Assembly (NCBI GenBank): GCA_900546115.1
Contig: URBQ01000040.1
Location: forward strand, 1 to 19,375
Direction: 5' to 3'
DNA length: 19,375 nt
From: an uncultured Collinsella sp.
Lineage (GTDB): Bacteria; Actinomycetota; Coriobacteriia; Coriobacteriales; Coriobacteriaceae
The translations under genes were made by a program, and so were the position numbers. Positions 1 to 6,495 of this stretch are shown here, piece after piece; positions within the stretch are counted from its first letter, which is position 1; every line of letters starts with the position of its first letter. Below the pieces are notes generated by a model. It searched no databases, had not been told where the DNA came from, and saw only the letters and a list, made by a program, of their open reading frames with translations.

Positions 1-33
1 GGGTGTTTGCTCAAAATGAGTCCCGCATGCAAA

Positions 34-56
34 GAAGGCCACTAAATGTGGCCTTC
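34..56 (-). terminator. Hairpin terminator after gatB
   Basis: A perfect 9-bp stem (GAAGGCCAC / GTGGCCTTC) surrounds a 5-nt loop. On the minus strand it is followed by TTCTTTG, a short U-rich run. It lies about 70 bp beyond the gatB stop and so probably ends the gatCAB transcript. The other strand also has a weak U-rich tail, so it could work in both directions. Confidence 0.6.
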
Positions 57-125
57 GTCTTGCATAGGACTGTTTGAAATTTGGAGGAAATACCCCGGCG
101 ACTCGGGGCTTCCCCGGCCTCGCAG

Positions 126-1802
126 CTACGAGAGCGACGTTCTCAGCAACTCGTTGAAGAGCTTCGGGTTGCCCTTGCCGCGGCTCGCCTTCATGCACTG
201 GCCCACCAAAAAGCCGATGACCTTCTGGTTGCCATCACGATACTGCTGTGCCTGATCGGCACAGTTTGCCAGCACCTCGTCCACGATCGGCTGCAGCGCG
301 CCGGCATCGCTCACCTGACGCATACCGCGCTCGTCGACGATCTTATTGGGGTCGTCGCCGGTCTGGGCCATGGCCTCAAAGACCTCGTGCGCCTGGTTGG
401 AGCTGATGGCGTCGGTCGCCAGCAGCTTAGCCAGCGCTGCCACCTGAGCCGGCGCGATGCCGGACTCGGCGAGCGACACACCCGCTCCCTTAAGGTAGGC
501 GATCATCTCGTTGACCAGCAGGTTTGCGACCGTCTGGGCCTCCTTGCCAGCCATACCGGCAGCGGCGGCCTCAAAGAACTCGGCAAACTCCGGGTCGCCG
601 GCAATCTGCTCGGCGTCGGCCGTCTTAATGCCAAAGTCGGCCTCAAAACGAGCGCGCTTGGCATCGGGCAGCTCGGGGATCTCGCCACGGCAACGATCGA
701 TAAACTCGTCGTCCAGGTCGAACGGCGCCAAGTCGGGATCGGGGAACAGACGATAGTCGTCGGCCGTTTCCTTCACACGCATGACCACGGTGCGCTTGCG
801 GCTGGGCTCCCAGTGGCGGGTCTCCTGATAGATGATTCCGCCCTCCTCGAGCACCTCGGCCTGACGGCAGATCTCGTAGGCAAGGCCGTCATGCAGGCTC
901 TTAAACGAGTTGAGGTTCTTGAGCTCGGTCTTGGTACCCAGCTTGGTCTCGCCGCGGCGGCGCAGCGACACGTTGCCATCGCAGCGCATGGAACCCTTCT
1001 CCATGGAGCAGTCCGAAATGCCCAGCGTCACAAAGATGCGGCGGAGCTTCTCCATAAACAGGCGAGCCTCCTCGGGCGTGCGCAGGTCGGGCTCGGTGAC
1101 GAGCTCGATCAGCGGCGTGCCGCAGCGGTTGTAGTCGACGAGCGACTCGGCCGCGGCGGTAATGCGGCCCTCGGCGCCGCCCACGTGAACCATCTTGGCG
1201 GCGTCCTCCTCCATGTGGATGCGCAGGATGCGGATGGGCACCGTGTAGGAACCGTCCTCGCGACGCTCGGGCATCTGCAAGTTGGACGCGTCATAGCTGG
1301 CCAGGTGGCCGGCGCGCTGGTTGCCCTCGCGCATGGTCGACGTCATGGACGTGGACAAGCCCTCGGCGTTGGCCGAGGCGCTCGCCAGGCTCTGGGCCTC
1401 GGCCTCGCCAAACGCGCATTCGGGGCGCTCGGCGGCACCGCGACCGGTCACATCCAGATCAAGGTGACCGTACATGGCAAAGGCGACCGGACCCTGCGTG
1501 GTCTGGAAGTTCTTGGCCATATCGGGATAGAAGTAGTGCTTGCGGTAGAACATCGAGTGGCGCTGGATCTCGCAGTTGGTGGCGAGACCGGCCTTGACGA
1601 TGCTCTCGATAGCGCGCTTGTTGGGCACCGGCAGGGCGCCGGGCAGGCCCAGGCACACCGGGCACACGTTGGCGTTGGGCTCGTCATCGTGGCTGAGCTT
1701 GCAGTTGCAGAACATCTTGGTATCGAGTGCGGTGAGCTCGGTGTGGATCTCCAGGCCGATCACGGCCTCCCAATCCTGCAGGACCTCGGAAAGCTCCTTC
1801 AT
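126..1802 (-). CDS. gatB: Asp/Glu-tRNA(Asn/Gln) amidotransferase subunit B
   Basis: GatB binds misacylated Glu-tRNA(Gln) or Asp-tRNA(Asn) and activates the acyl group with ATP, so that ammonia from GatA can amidate it. The 558-residue product opens with the family motif VIGLEIHTEL (residues 14-23). It has a probable zinc site, C32/C34 and C47/C50, and the conserved stretches YFYPDMAKNFQ, RIHMEEDA, DYNRCGTPLIE and TELKNLNSF. The C-terminal tRNA-binding tail ends in GFLVGQCMKASRGKGNP. The protein is longer than the usual 475-500 residues because about 65 residues (roughly 119-185) are inserted between HLDLDV and SYTVPIRILRIHMEEDA. The ATG overlaps the gatA TAA by one base, so translation is probably coupled. 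The family assignment is secure; the role of the insert is unknown. Confidence 0.97.
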   Translation of the reverse strand: MKELSEVLQDWEAVIGLEIHTELTALDTKMFCNCKLSHDDEPNANVCPVCLGLPGALPVPNKRAIESIVKAGLATNCEIQRHSMFYRKHYFYPDMAKNFQTTQGPVAFAMYGHLDLDVTGRGAAERPECAFGEAEAQSLASASANAEGLSTSMTSTMREGNQRAGHLASYDASNLQMPERREDGSYTVPIRILRIHMEEDAAKMVHVGGAEGRITAAAESLVDYNRCGTPLIELVTEPDLRTPEEARLFMEKLRRIFVTLGISDCSMEKGSMRCDGNVSLRRRGETKLGTKTELKNLNSFKSLHDGLAYEICRQAEVLEEGGIIYQETRHWEPSRKRTVVMRVKETADDYRLFPDPDLAPFDLDDEFIDRCRGEIPELPDAKRARFEADFGIKTADAEQIAGDPEFAEFFEAAAAGMAGKEAQTVANLLVNEMIAYLKGAGVSLAESGIAPAQVAALAKLLATDAISSNQAHEVFEAMAQTGDDPNKIVDERGMRQVSDAGALQPIVDEVLANCADQAQQYRDGNQKVIGFLVGQCMKASRGKGNPKLFNELLRTSLS

Positions 1803-3316
1803 TACAGCTCGCCTCCCTTCCCGACAAAATCGGGCGCGACGGAAAGCGCGGGCGCACCCGTGGCGGCATCGGCAAAGCCGCGCTCCAGGGCGCGGGCAAA
1901 CGTGAGCAGCTGACGGTCCTTAAACGCAGGTCCCACCAGCTGGGCAGAAACGGGCAGCTGAGTATCCTCACCCAAGCCCAGCGGCACCGAGATGCCACCA
2001 TTGCCGCAAATGTTGAGCGAGATGGTGTACAGGTCGGAGAGATACATCTGCGTGGGGTCGCTGATCTCACCAAACTTAAAGGCCGTGCGCGGCGAAGCGG
2101 GCATAAGGATGGTGTCTACCTTGGCATATGCGGCGTCGTAGTCCTGCGTGATGAGCGTGCGAGCCTTTTGCGCGGCATAGTAGTACTTGTCGTACACGCC
2201 CGAGGAGAGCAGGTAAGCGCCGAGCATCTGGCGGCGCTTGGCCTCGGAACCAAAGCCGTGGGCGCGGCTGAGCGAGCTCTGGTCGGACAGGTTGGCGCAG
2301 CCTTCCTCCTGGTAGCCATAGCGAATGCCGTCAAAACGGGCCAAGTTGGAGAACGCCTCGGCCGGGCCGATGACGTAGTAGGCGGCGATGGCGGCGTCCA
2401 GGTGCGGCAGGTCAACCTCGACCAGCTCGGCACCCTGGTTCTGCAGCTCCTGGGCGGCGCGCTGAACAGCGGCCTTGACCTCGGGCGTCAGACCCTCGGC
2501 CTCCATAAACGCAGGGATGATGCCCACGCGCTTGCCCTCGATGCTGTCGTTGAGGTGCTCGGTAAAGTCGACGGCACAGTCCTGGCTGGTGCAATCGTAC
2601 GGATCGCGGCCCGCACCGGTGAGCGCGTTCATGGCCAGCGCGACATCCTCGACCGTGCGGCCAAAGGGGCCCACCTGGTCGAGCGACGAGCCAAAGGCAA
2701 CCACGCCGTAACGGCTCACAACGCCATACGTGGGCTTAAAGCCCACCACGCCGCACAGGCTCGCCGGCTGGCGAATGGAGCCGCCGGTGTCCGAGCCCAG
2801 CGAGAGCGCTACCTCGCCCGCAGCGACGGCGGCAGCGGAGCCGCCCGAGGAGCCACCGGGCACGCGCTCGGTATCCCAAGGGTTGTTGGTGCGGTGGAAC
2901 GCCGAGGACTCGGTGGAGCTGCCAAAGGCAAACTCGTCCATGTTGGCCTTGCCCATGGGCAGGCAGCCGGCGTCGAGCATGCGCTGGACGCAGGTAGCGG
3001 TGTAGACGCTCTGGTAGTCCTCGAGCATACGGGAAGCGCAGGTGGTGCGCGTACCCACGAGGTTCATGTTGTCCTTGATAGCCAGCGGCACGCCCGCGAG
3101 CGGGGGCAGAGCCTCACCGGCGGCGCGGCGGGCGTCAATTTTGGCAGCAGCCTCAAGCGCGAGCTCGGGCGCCACCTGCAGAAATGCCTGGACCCCGCCC
3201 TCGCGCGCCTCGATGGCCTCGAGCGAGGCCTGCGCGACCTCGGTGGCAGAGAAATCGCCGGCGGCAACGTGCTCGGCCAGCTGCGCGGCCGTGAATCGAT
3301 CGAGATTGAGCTTCAT
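1802..3316 (-). CDS. gatA: Glutamyl-tRNA(Gln) amidotransferase subunit A
   Basis: GatA is the glutaminase subunit of GatCAB. It hydrolyses glutamine and channels ammonia to GatB for tRNA-dependent synthesis of Gln-tRNA or Asn-tRNA. The 504-residue protein is full length. The amidase-signature Ser-cisSer-Lys triad is visible as K81 (in GVPLAIKDN), S156 (in PGGSSGGSAAAVAAG) and S180 (in GSDTGGSIRQPAS). These match S. aureus GatA K79/S154/S178 with a constant offset of two. The ATG overlaps the gatC stop by one base (TAATG) and the gatA stop overlaps the gatB ATG in the same way. This predicts equal, coupled synthesis of the three subunits from one promoter upstream of gatC. Nothing about the gene is unusual. 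Confidence 0.98.
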   Translation of the reverse strand: MKLNLDRFTAAQLAEHVAAGDFSATEVAQASLEAIEAREGGVQAFLQVAPELALEAAAKIDARRAAGEALPPLAGVPLAIKDNMNLVGTRTTCASRMLEDYQSVYTATCVQRMLDAGCLPMGKANMDEFAFGSSTESSAFHRTNNPWDTERVPGGSSGGSAAAVAAGEVALSLGSDTGGSIRQPASLCGVVGFKPTYGVVSRYGVVAFGSSLDQVGPFGRTVEDVALAMNALTGAGRDPYDCTSQDCAVDFTEHLNDSIEGKRVGIIPAFMEAEGLTPEVKAAVQRAAQELQNQGAELVEVDLPHLDAAIAAYYVIGPAEAFSNLARFDGIRYGYQEEGCANLSDQSSLSRAHGFGSEAKRRQMLGAYLLSSGVYDKYYYAAQKARTLITQDYDAAYAKVDTILMPASPRTAFKFGEISDPTQMYLSDLYTISLNICGNGGISVPLGLGEDTQLPVSAQLVGPAFKDRQLLTFARALERGFADAATGAPALSVAPDFVGKGGEL

Positions 3317-3627
3317 TACTCGCTCTCCCCCTCTCCCAAAATGGACGGCACGCGGAAGTAGCGGTCGCGCGCGCTGCCAGCGTTTTCGAGCGCGACGTCG
3401 AGCGGCAGGTCGCGCTCGGGCTCGCGCAGGTCGTCACCCATCACGTTGGACAGGCTTCCGATGGGATGGAACGTGGGCTCCACGTCGGGCAAGTCATATT
3501 GCAAGACGGGCTCGAGCATCTGGACGGCGTCGTTCATGTAGGACGTCATCTGGGTGAGCTCGTCATCGGTCAGTGCGATCTTTGCGTACTCGGCGATGCC
3601 GCGCACGTCTTTCTCGCTGAGTGCCAT
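3316..3627 (-). CDS. gatC: Glutamyl-tRNA(Gln) amidotransferase subunit C
   Basis: GatC is the small subunit that wraps around the GatA-GatB interface and stabilises GatA. It starts MALSEKDVRGIAEYAKIAL, has the helical N-terminus typical of GatC, and contains the conserved DDLREPE and NAGSARDRYFRVP segments near the C-terminus. I chose the ATG at 3627 (103 residues) because AGGGAG lies at ideal spacing before it. The in-frame ATG six codons upstream (3645) has no Shine-Dalgarno sequence. It is the first gene of gatCAB, and its TAA overlaps the gatA ATG by one base. A possible TATACT -10 box lies about 36 bp upstream. Confidence 0.95.
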   Translation of the reverse strand: MALSEKDVRGIAEYAKIALTDDELTQMTSYMNDAVQMLEPVLQYDLPDVEPTFHPIGSLSNVMGDDLREPERDLPLDVALENAGSARDRYFRVPSILGEGESE

Positions 3628-3662
3628 AGGCGCTCCCTTCCGCATAACAGATAAACCGCTCT

Positions 3663-3668
3663 AGTATA
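3663..3668 (-). promoter_or_regulatory. Possible -10 box for gatCAB
   Basis: The minus strand reads TATACT 36 bp before the gatC ATG, which would give a leader of about 30 nt. At 17-bp spacing the -35 region (CTGCTC) does not resemble TTGACA, so this is a weak call based on position and the -10 hexamer alone. Confidence 0.3.
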
Positions 3669-3760
3669 CAAGGCAACGCCGCTTGGAGCAGGTGCTTTAC
3701 CTAAATGCAGCGAAAACGTAACGAGGACGGCGGGCTGGCAGGTAATGGGCTGGCGATTCT

Positions 3761-3834
3761 GCAGCGAAACCGCACCGTCCGTAGCGAAAACCGTCTCGCC
3801 CATAACGAAAACCGCGCCGTCCACAACGAAGACC
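3761..3834. repeat. Degenerate 21-bp tandem repeats (about 3.5 units)
   Basis: Units start at 3761, 3781, 3802 and 3823 and follow the pattern RYARCGAAAACCG....CGYCC; the first is 20 bp, the next two 21 bp, and the last is cut short. The conserved core is CGAAAACCG. The array runs straight into the left arm of the 59-bp palindrome at 3833. I do not recognise the unit. Confidence 0.6.
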
Positions 3835-3891
3835 ATCACAACATTCGACGCTTTTTGCCAAAATCGAGATTTTCATCGAATGTTGTGATGG
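3833..3891. repeat. 59-bp palindromic element, copy 1
   Basis: Perfect 16-bp inverted arms, CCATCACAACATTCGA (3833-3848) and its complement (3876-3891), surround a 27-bp centre. The centre includes TTTTTGCCAAAATC and the inner stem AAAATC-GA-GATTTT. Two more copies of exactly the same length occur at 14974 and 19205. This copy lies between gatC and the sortase gene. It may be a mobile palindrome of REP or MITE type. Confidence 0.85.
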
Positions 3892-3905
3892 TTCGGGAGT
3901 CCCGG

Positions 3906-3938
3906 CCACCACAAAAGTGTCTGTCCCCTTTGTGGTGG
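3906..3938. repeat. 33-bp palindromic element, copy A
   Basis: The arms CCACCACAAA (3906-3915) and TTTGTGGTGG (3929-3938) enclose a 13-nt loop that reads GGGGACAGACACT on the minus strand. It starts 14 bp beyond the sortase stop and could act as a weak terminator or mRNA-stabilising hairpin, but no U-tract follows. Related copies are at 13961, 14920 and 16491. Confidence 0.8.
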
Positions 3939-3952
3939 TTCTGGAGAATGTC

Positions 3953-4891
3953 CTATGCCGAGGCCTTGGCCTTGCGGCGCTTGCGGATCGCGTGGATCAC
4001 GATGTCCAGCAGCAACAGCACAATGGCTACGACCACAATGAGCACGGCAAACTCGCGCTTGCCCCAGTGGCGGCCGGCCAGCGACTTCTGCTTGTCGACG
4101 TCCTTCTTGTTGTACTTGGTGCGCACGCAATGCACCAGCAGGCGATGGTCGTTCACGCCGTAGGGTGTGCAGGTGACGAGCGTCACCTTGTCGGCGCCCG
4201 GCTCGATGGTCAGCGACTCCATCTCCTCGGGCAGCACGACCTCGGAGTCCACCATCTTATAGGCGAGCGTCTTGTTCATGGTGTGCAGCAGCACCAGGTC
4301 GCCCGGCTCCAACGAATGGATGTCGTCGAACATGCTCAGGTTGCGCATGCCCGAGTGCGCGGTGAGCACGCAATGCGTCGAGGTGCCGCCCACCGGCAGG
4401 CTCGTGCCCTCTAGGTGGCCGACGCCCGCCATAAGGACCTCCTCGCTCGTGCCGTGGTAGATAGGCATGCTCACGTCAATGGAGGGGATCTCGACCCAGC
4501 TCATCATGGGGTCGCGGTCAAAGATGAGCTGCTGGGCGTAGGGCTCAATCTGGTCGGCGGGAAGCTCGGTGGCCTCGCCCGCCAGCTGCTCGTTAAAGGA
4601 GCGCGCCTGCAGCAAGATGCGTTCACGCTCCTCCTCCGAGAGCGCGTCCACGGTGCTGGACACGGTGCTGATCTGGTTGAACACGCCCGAGGCTTCGAGC
4701 CGGTCCAAGATCCACGGCCAGGTCATAAGGCCCACGCCAATAAGGATGATAACGATGGTGATGAGCCGGTCGGCCCAGCGCGGCAGCCGCTTGCGGCGGC
4801 GCTTAGGTTTTGGTTGAGGTTTGGGCTGAGAGCTTGAGCCGCCATTGGCCGCGGCGTTATTGCTCTTCATATGTTTGGCGCCCTGCACCAT
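3953..4891 (-). CDS. Class C (pilin-polymerising) sortase
   Basis: This membrane transpeptidase should join pilins by cleaving their LPXTG-like signals and linking them to pilin lysines. The 312-residue protein has a basic, Pro/Lys-rich N-terminus, a first TM at about 43-60, the catalytic domain, and a second TM at about 281-300 followed by RKRRKAKA. Two TMs are the class C layout. Catalytic residues are H179 (LTAHSG), C241 (VTLVTCTPYG) and R250 (NDHRLL). IYHGTSEEVLMAGVGHLEGTS is typical of pilin sortases. The usual aromatic lid motif (DPW/DPF) between TM1 and the core is not evident; the only DP is in RDPMMSW. The ATG at 4891 has GAGGAG 10 nt upstream; M8 is a poorer start. The nearby pilins at 6496-13466 are the likely substrates. 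Confidence 0.93.
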   Translation of the reverse strand: MVQGAKHMKSNNAAANGGSSSQPKPQPKPKRRRKRLPRWADRLITIVIILIGVGLMTWPWILDRLEASGVFNQISTVSSTVDALSEEERERILLQARSFNEQLAGEATELPADQIEPYAQQLIFDRDPMMSWVEIPSIDVSMPIYHGTSEEVLMAGVGHLEGTSLPVGGTSTHCVLTAHSGMRNLSMFDDIHSLEPGDLVLLHTMNKTLAYKMVDSEVVLPEEMESLTIEPGADKVTLVTCTPYGVNDHRLLVHCVRTKYNKKDVDKQKSLAGRHWGKREFAVLIVVVAIVLLLLDIVIHAIRKRRKAKASA

Positions 4892-4972
4892 CGCCGGTCA
4901 CTCCTCTACAACTCAAGTTATCTAAACAAATAATAGCCGATTAGCGAACTCATACGCCGGACAACGCAGCTA

Positions 4973-4996
4973 GGACCGAAGCACCGCCTACGGTCC
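4973..4996 (-). terminator. Weak hairpin between regulator and sortase genes
   Basis: GGACCG and CGGTCC form a 6-bp stem with a 12-nt loop, 17 bp after the regulator stop. No U-tract follows on the minus strand, so readthrough into the sortase gene is likely. It may be an RNA-processing or partial termination site. Confidence 0.3.
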
Positions 4997-5013
4997 GAAT
5001 TCTTGGAGACCTT

Positions 5014-5985
5014 CTACAGCGCTTCTTGCCATGGATATTCCTTTCCAAACATGCGATCGACTTCGAGCTGAATTCGCTCATCGTCGATTGCCGCCAAAGA
5101 TAGCGCAAGCGAAATGTCGTCGACGCGGGAGGAGTCGGCAAACACGGGCGCATAGCGCCACACTTGGATCATCGCCGTCTCGTTATCCGGCAACTCCCCG
5201 TCTGCGACTTCGAGGTCGCTCAGTTGACGCCATGCACTTCTTAAGACGGCCTTTTGTTCCATGCCCGGTGCAGCGAGCATCGAACGCGCAGCGAGCGCCG
5301 TCTCCCCAGCGTCAGCGAGGCGGTCGACCTGTGGTGCCTTCCTTGCAAAAATAACCTTCGAGACAGGCGAGGAAAGTTCTGCCATGTGCTCACTGAGCAG
5401 AAGATCAACGGCAACAGGAAACACAACGACACGTCGCTCGCGACGCTCGCGCCTCGCGAGTCCCCTGTCAACAAGCTCGGTTATGGCCTCACTCGCGCGG
5501 CTTGCCGAGATCCCAAGCGCACGACAAAGGTCATAGGGACGATATGGCTCCCGGGCTGCTCCCCAGATTGCGGCAGCTTGCGCGTTGGGTGACATCTTGG
5601 TCGCGTGATTGCGAAACCGGGCACCGCCCCTCTCCGTGCAAGCTGTGCCCATAAATGGAAGAAAAGCCTGTCTACCGGGGCAAACAAACGGAATCCCTTG
5701 TGCGACCAATGCTTTGCGCTGACGTGCATCGGCATCAGGAAACGAAACGACAACAGGAGTCTCCGCGCGCAAGGCTAGCTGACCATAGACTCTCTTGGCC
5801 TCGGGAAGCCCGACGCCAGTAGGCCAACTCGCAAGCAAAAACGAAAAACCGTTTGCGTCAACAGCGCGGACCTCAATCGCCCGCAGATGCAGCGGCAAGC
5901 GTGCGAATCCAGGCCAAGTTTTGATCTTGGCGGAGAGGCCTAGTGCTTCTTGTAAGTAGATTAGCGCTTCGTTCATTTCCATCAT
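5014..5985 (-). CDS. Winged-helix (MarR-like) DNA-binding protein of unknown role
   Basis: I recognise a winged helix-turn-helix at about residues 146-190 of the 323-residue product (YDLCRALGISASRASEAITE followed by RRERRERRVVVFP as the wing). The N-terminal region contains GIPFVCPGRQAFLPFMG, seen in a group of MarR-like proteins of Firmicutes and Coriobacteriia; this family link is from memory and not certain. The C-terminal region (SRVDDISLALSLAAIDDERI) is unassigned. I place the start at 5985 (MMEMNEALIYL) and not at the upstream ATG at 6051, because a TATAAT box and a palindromic operator lie between them. Shine-Dalgarno sequences are weak, and M24 or M26 is also possible. It lies between the pilins and their sortase but has its own promoter, which suggests an autoregulated regulator of the pilus locus. 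Confidence 0.75.
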   Translation of the reverse strand: MMEMNEALIYLQEALGLSAKIKTWPGFARLPLHLRAIEVRAVDANGFSFLLASWPTGVGLPEAKRVYGQLALRAETPVVVSFPDADARQRKALVAQGIPFVCPGRQAFLPFMGTACTERGGARFRNHATKMSPNAQAAAIWGAAREPYRPYDLCRALGISASRASEAITELVDRGLARRERRERRVVVFPVAVDLLLSEHMAELSSPVSKVIFARKAPQVDRLADAGETALAARSMLAAPGMEQKAVLRSAWRQLSDLEVADGELPDNETAMIQVWRYAPVFADSSRVDDISLALSLAAIDDERIQLEVDRMFGKEYPWQEAL

Positions 5986-5994
5986 TTTCGTTTG

Positions 5995-6014
5995 ATTCCA
6001 ATTTATATTGGAAT
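5995..6014. promoter_or_regulatory. Palindromic operator over the regulator promoter
   Basis: ATTCCAAT-TTAT-ATTGGAAT is a perfect 8-bp inverted repeat with a 4-bp spacer. It overlaps the -10 box (6013-6018) by two bases and covers the expected transcription start of the winged-helix gene. Size, symmetry and placement are those of a dimeric wHTH repressor site, so negative autoregulation is likely. No other copy was seen by eye in the window. Confidence 0.65.
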
Positions 6015-6018
6015 TATA
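6013..6018 (-). promoter_or_regulatory. -10 box of the winged-helix regulator gene
   Basis: The minus strand reads TATAAT, the consensus -10 hexamer, 28 bp before the chosen ATG. The -35 region (about CTCGTT at 16-bp spacing) is poor. The palindromic operator immediately downstream supports this as a controlled promoter. Confidence 0.6.
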
Positions 6019-6120
6019 CATAATTTTCGGAATTAACGAGCTTCCTCTCATGCATGGGCCAGCATTTGCGTTTTCAAAATGTCTCGAATCGGCGGGGCGA
6101 TTCGGGATACAATGTCAAGA

Positions 6121-6217
6121 GAAAACGACGCACCCCGCGTAAATGTTTGGGAGCGCGGGCGGCCTAGTTTTCAGCTTTTGTTAAATGCCCGGGATCCGAC
6201 CCCCGGGCATTCTTATT
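6121..6217 (+). ncRNA. Candidate small RNA with its own terminator
   Basis: The plus strand can fold as GAAAAC (6121-6126) with GTTTTC (6167-6172) enclosing CCCGCG (6134-6139) with CGCGGG (6154-6159) and a 14-nt loop. A 10-bp terminator-like hairpin (6184-6211) with a U-rich tail follows. TACAAT (6108-6113) would fit as a -10 box, but I see no good -35. I recognise no known RNA family. The structure is visible; transcription is inferred. Confidence 0.35.
6184..6211 (+). terminator. GC-rich hairpin with U-rich tail
   Basis: AATGCCCGGG (6184-6193) pairs perfectly with CCCGGGCATT (6202-6211) across an 8-nt loop, followed on the plus strand by CTTATTTG. The tail is better on the plus than the minus strand, so it probably ends a rightward transcript. 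It may also back up the pilus-operon terminator. A second small hairpin, TTTGCGC/GCGCAAA, follows at 6216-6237. Confidence 0.5.
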
Positions 6218-6357
6218 TGCGCTTGTTGCGGCGCAAATGCCTTCTACCGTCCGCACCGCGCGTGCGCCTACGGACCTTAATCCGAACCTCATACGAGTCA
6301 AGAAACGCGATGACGAACGTACCCGCATCGGACGGTGGAGGCTGGCTGCGTTATCCC

Positions 6358-6395
6358 AAAAAAACGGGGCTGACTCCAGTGCGGAGTCTGCCCCG
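6358..6395 (-). terminator. Intrinsic terminator of the pilin operon
   Basis: On the minus strand CGGGGC-A-GACTCC pairs with GGAGTC-A-GCCCCG. The stem is 12 bp plus one central mismatch, the loop is 5 nt, and GTTTTTTT follows. It lies 100 bp after the stop of the LPLTG pilin and separates the pilin genes from the regulator and sortase genes. Confidence 0.9.
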
Positions 6396-6495
6396 AAAAG
6401 AGAATGGCAAAGCAAGAACGTGGATGGACGAGAAAAGTGTCCGCAAGTCTCATGGCCATCACATCCCACCTGCCAAAGGGATGGGTGAGCGAGCG

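Larger units (their letters stand above)
3628..3952. other. Gap between sortase and gatC, filled with repeats
   Basis: This 325-bp gap contains no credible gene. From the gatC side it holds the gatC promoter region, a run of degenerate 21-bp tandem repeats (3761-3834), a copy of the 59-bp palindrome (3833-3891) and a copy of the 33-bp palindrome (3906-3938). The last of these sits 14 bp after the sortase stop. Short open frames here are repeat-derived and have no Shine-Dalgarno sequence. Confidence 0.6.
5986..6495. other. 510-bp gap between pilin and regulator genes
   Basis: No protein gene is supported here. From the pilin side the gap holds a strong leftward terminator (6358-6395), a possible long-range stem ACCGTCC (6246-6252) with GGACGGT (6330-6336), the hairpins at 6216-6237 and 6184-6211, the candidate small RNA (6121-6217), an inverted repeat CGAATCG/CGATTCG (6085-6104), and the regulator promoter and operator. 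Open frames crossing it lack a Shine-Dalgarno sequence and a recognisable product. Confidence 0.55.

Noticed and set aside
81..1913. 610-codon open frame on the plus strand
   Set aside because: It is antisense to gatB. GC-rich codons leave the opposite strand open; it has no Shine-Dalgarno sequence and no recognisable domain.
2168..3361. 397-codon open frame on the plus strand
   Set aside because: It is antisense to gatA, whose catalytic triad and family-wide conservation show which strand is coding.
3628..3645. Upstream ATG for gatC (MRKGAP)
   Set aside because: It has no ribosome-binding site, whereas AGGGAG is well placed for the ATG at 3627.
3761..3834. CRISPR array
   Set aside because: The repeats are contiguous and degenerate with no spacers, and no cas genes are present.
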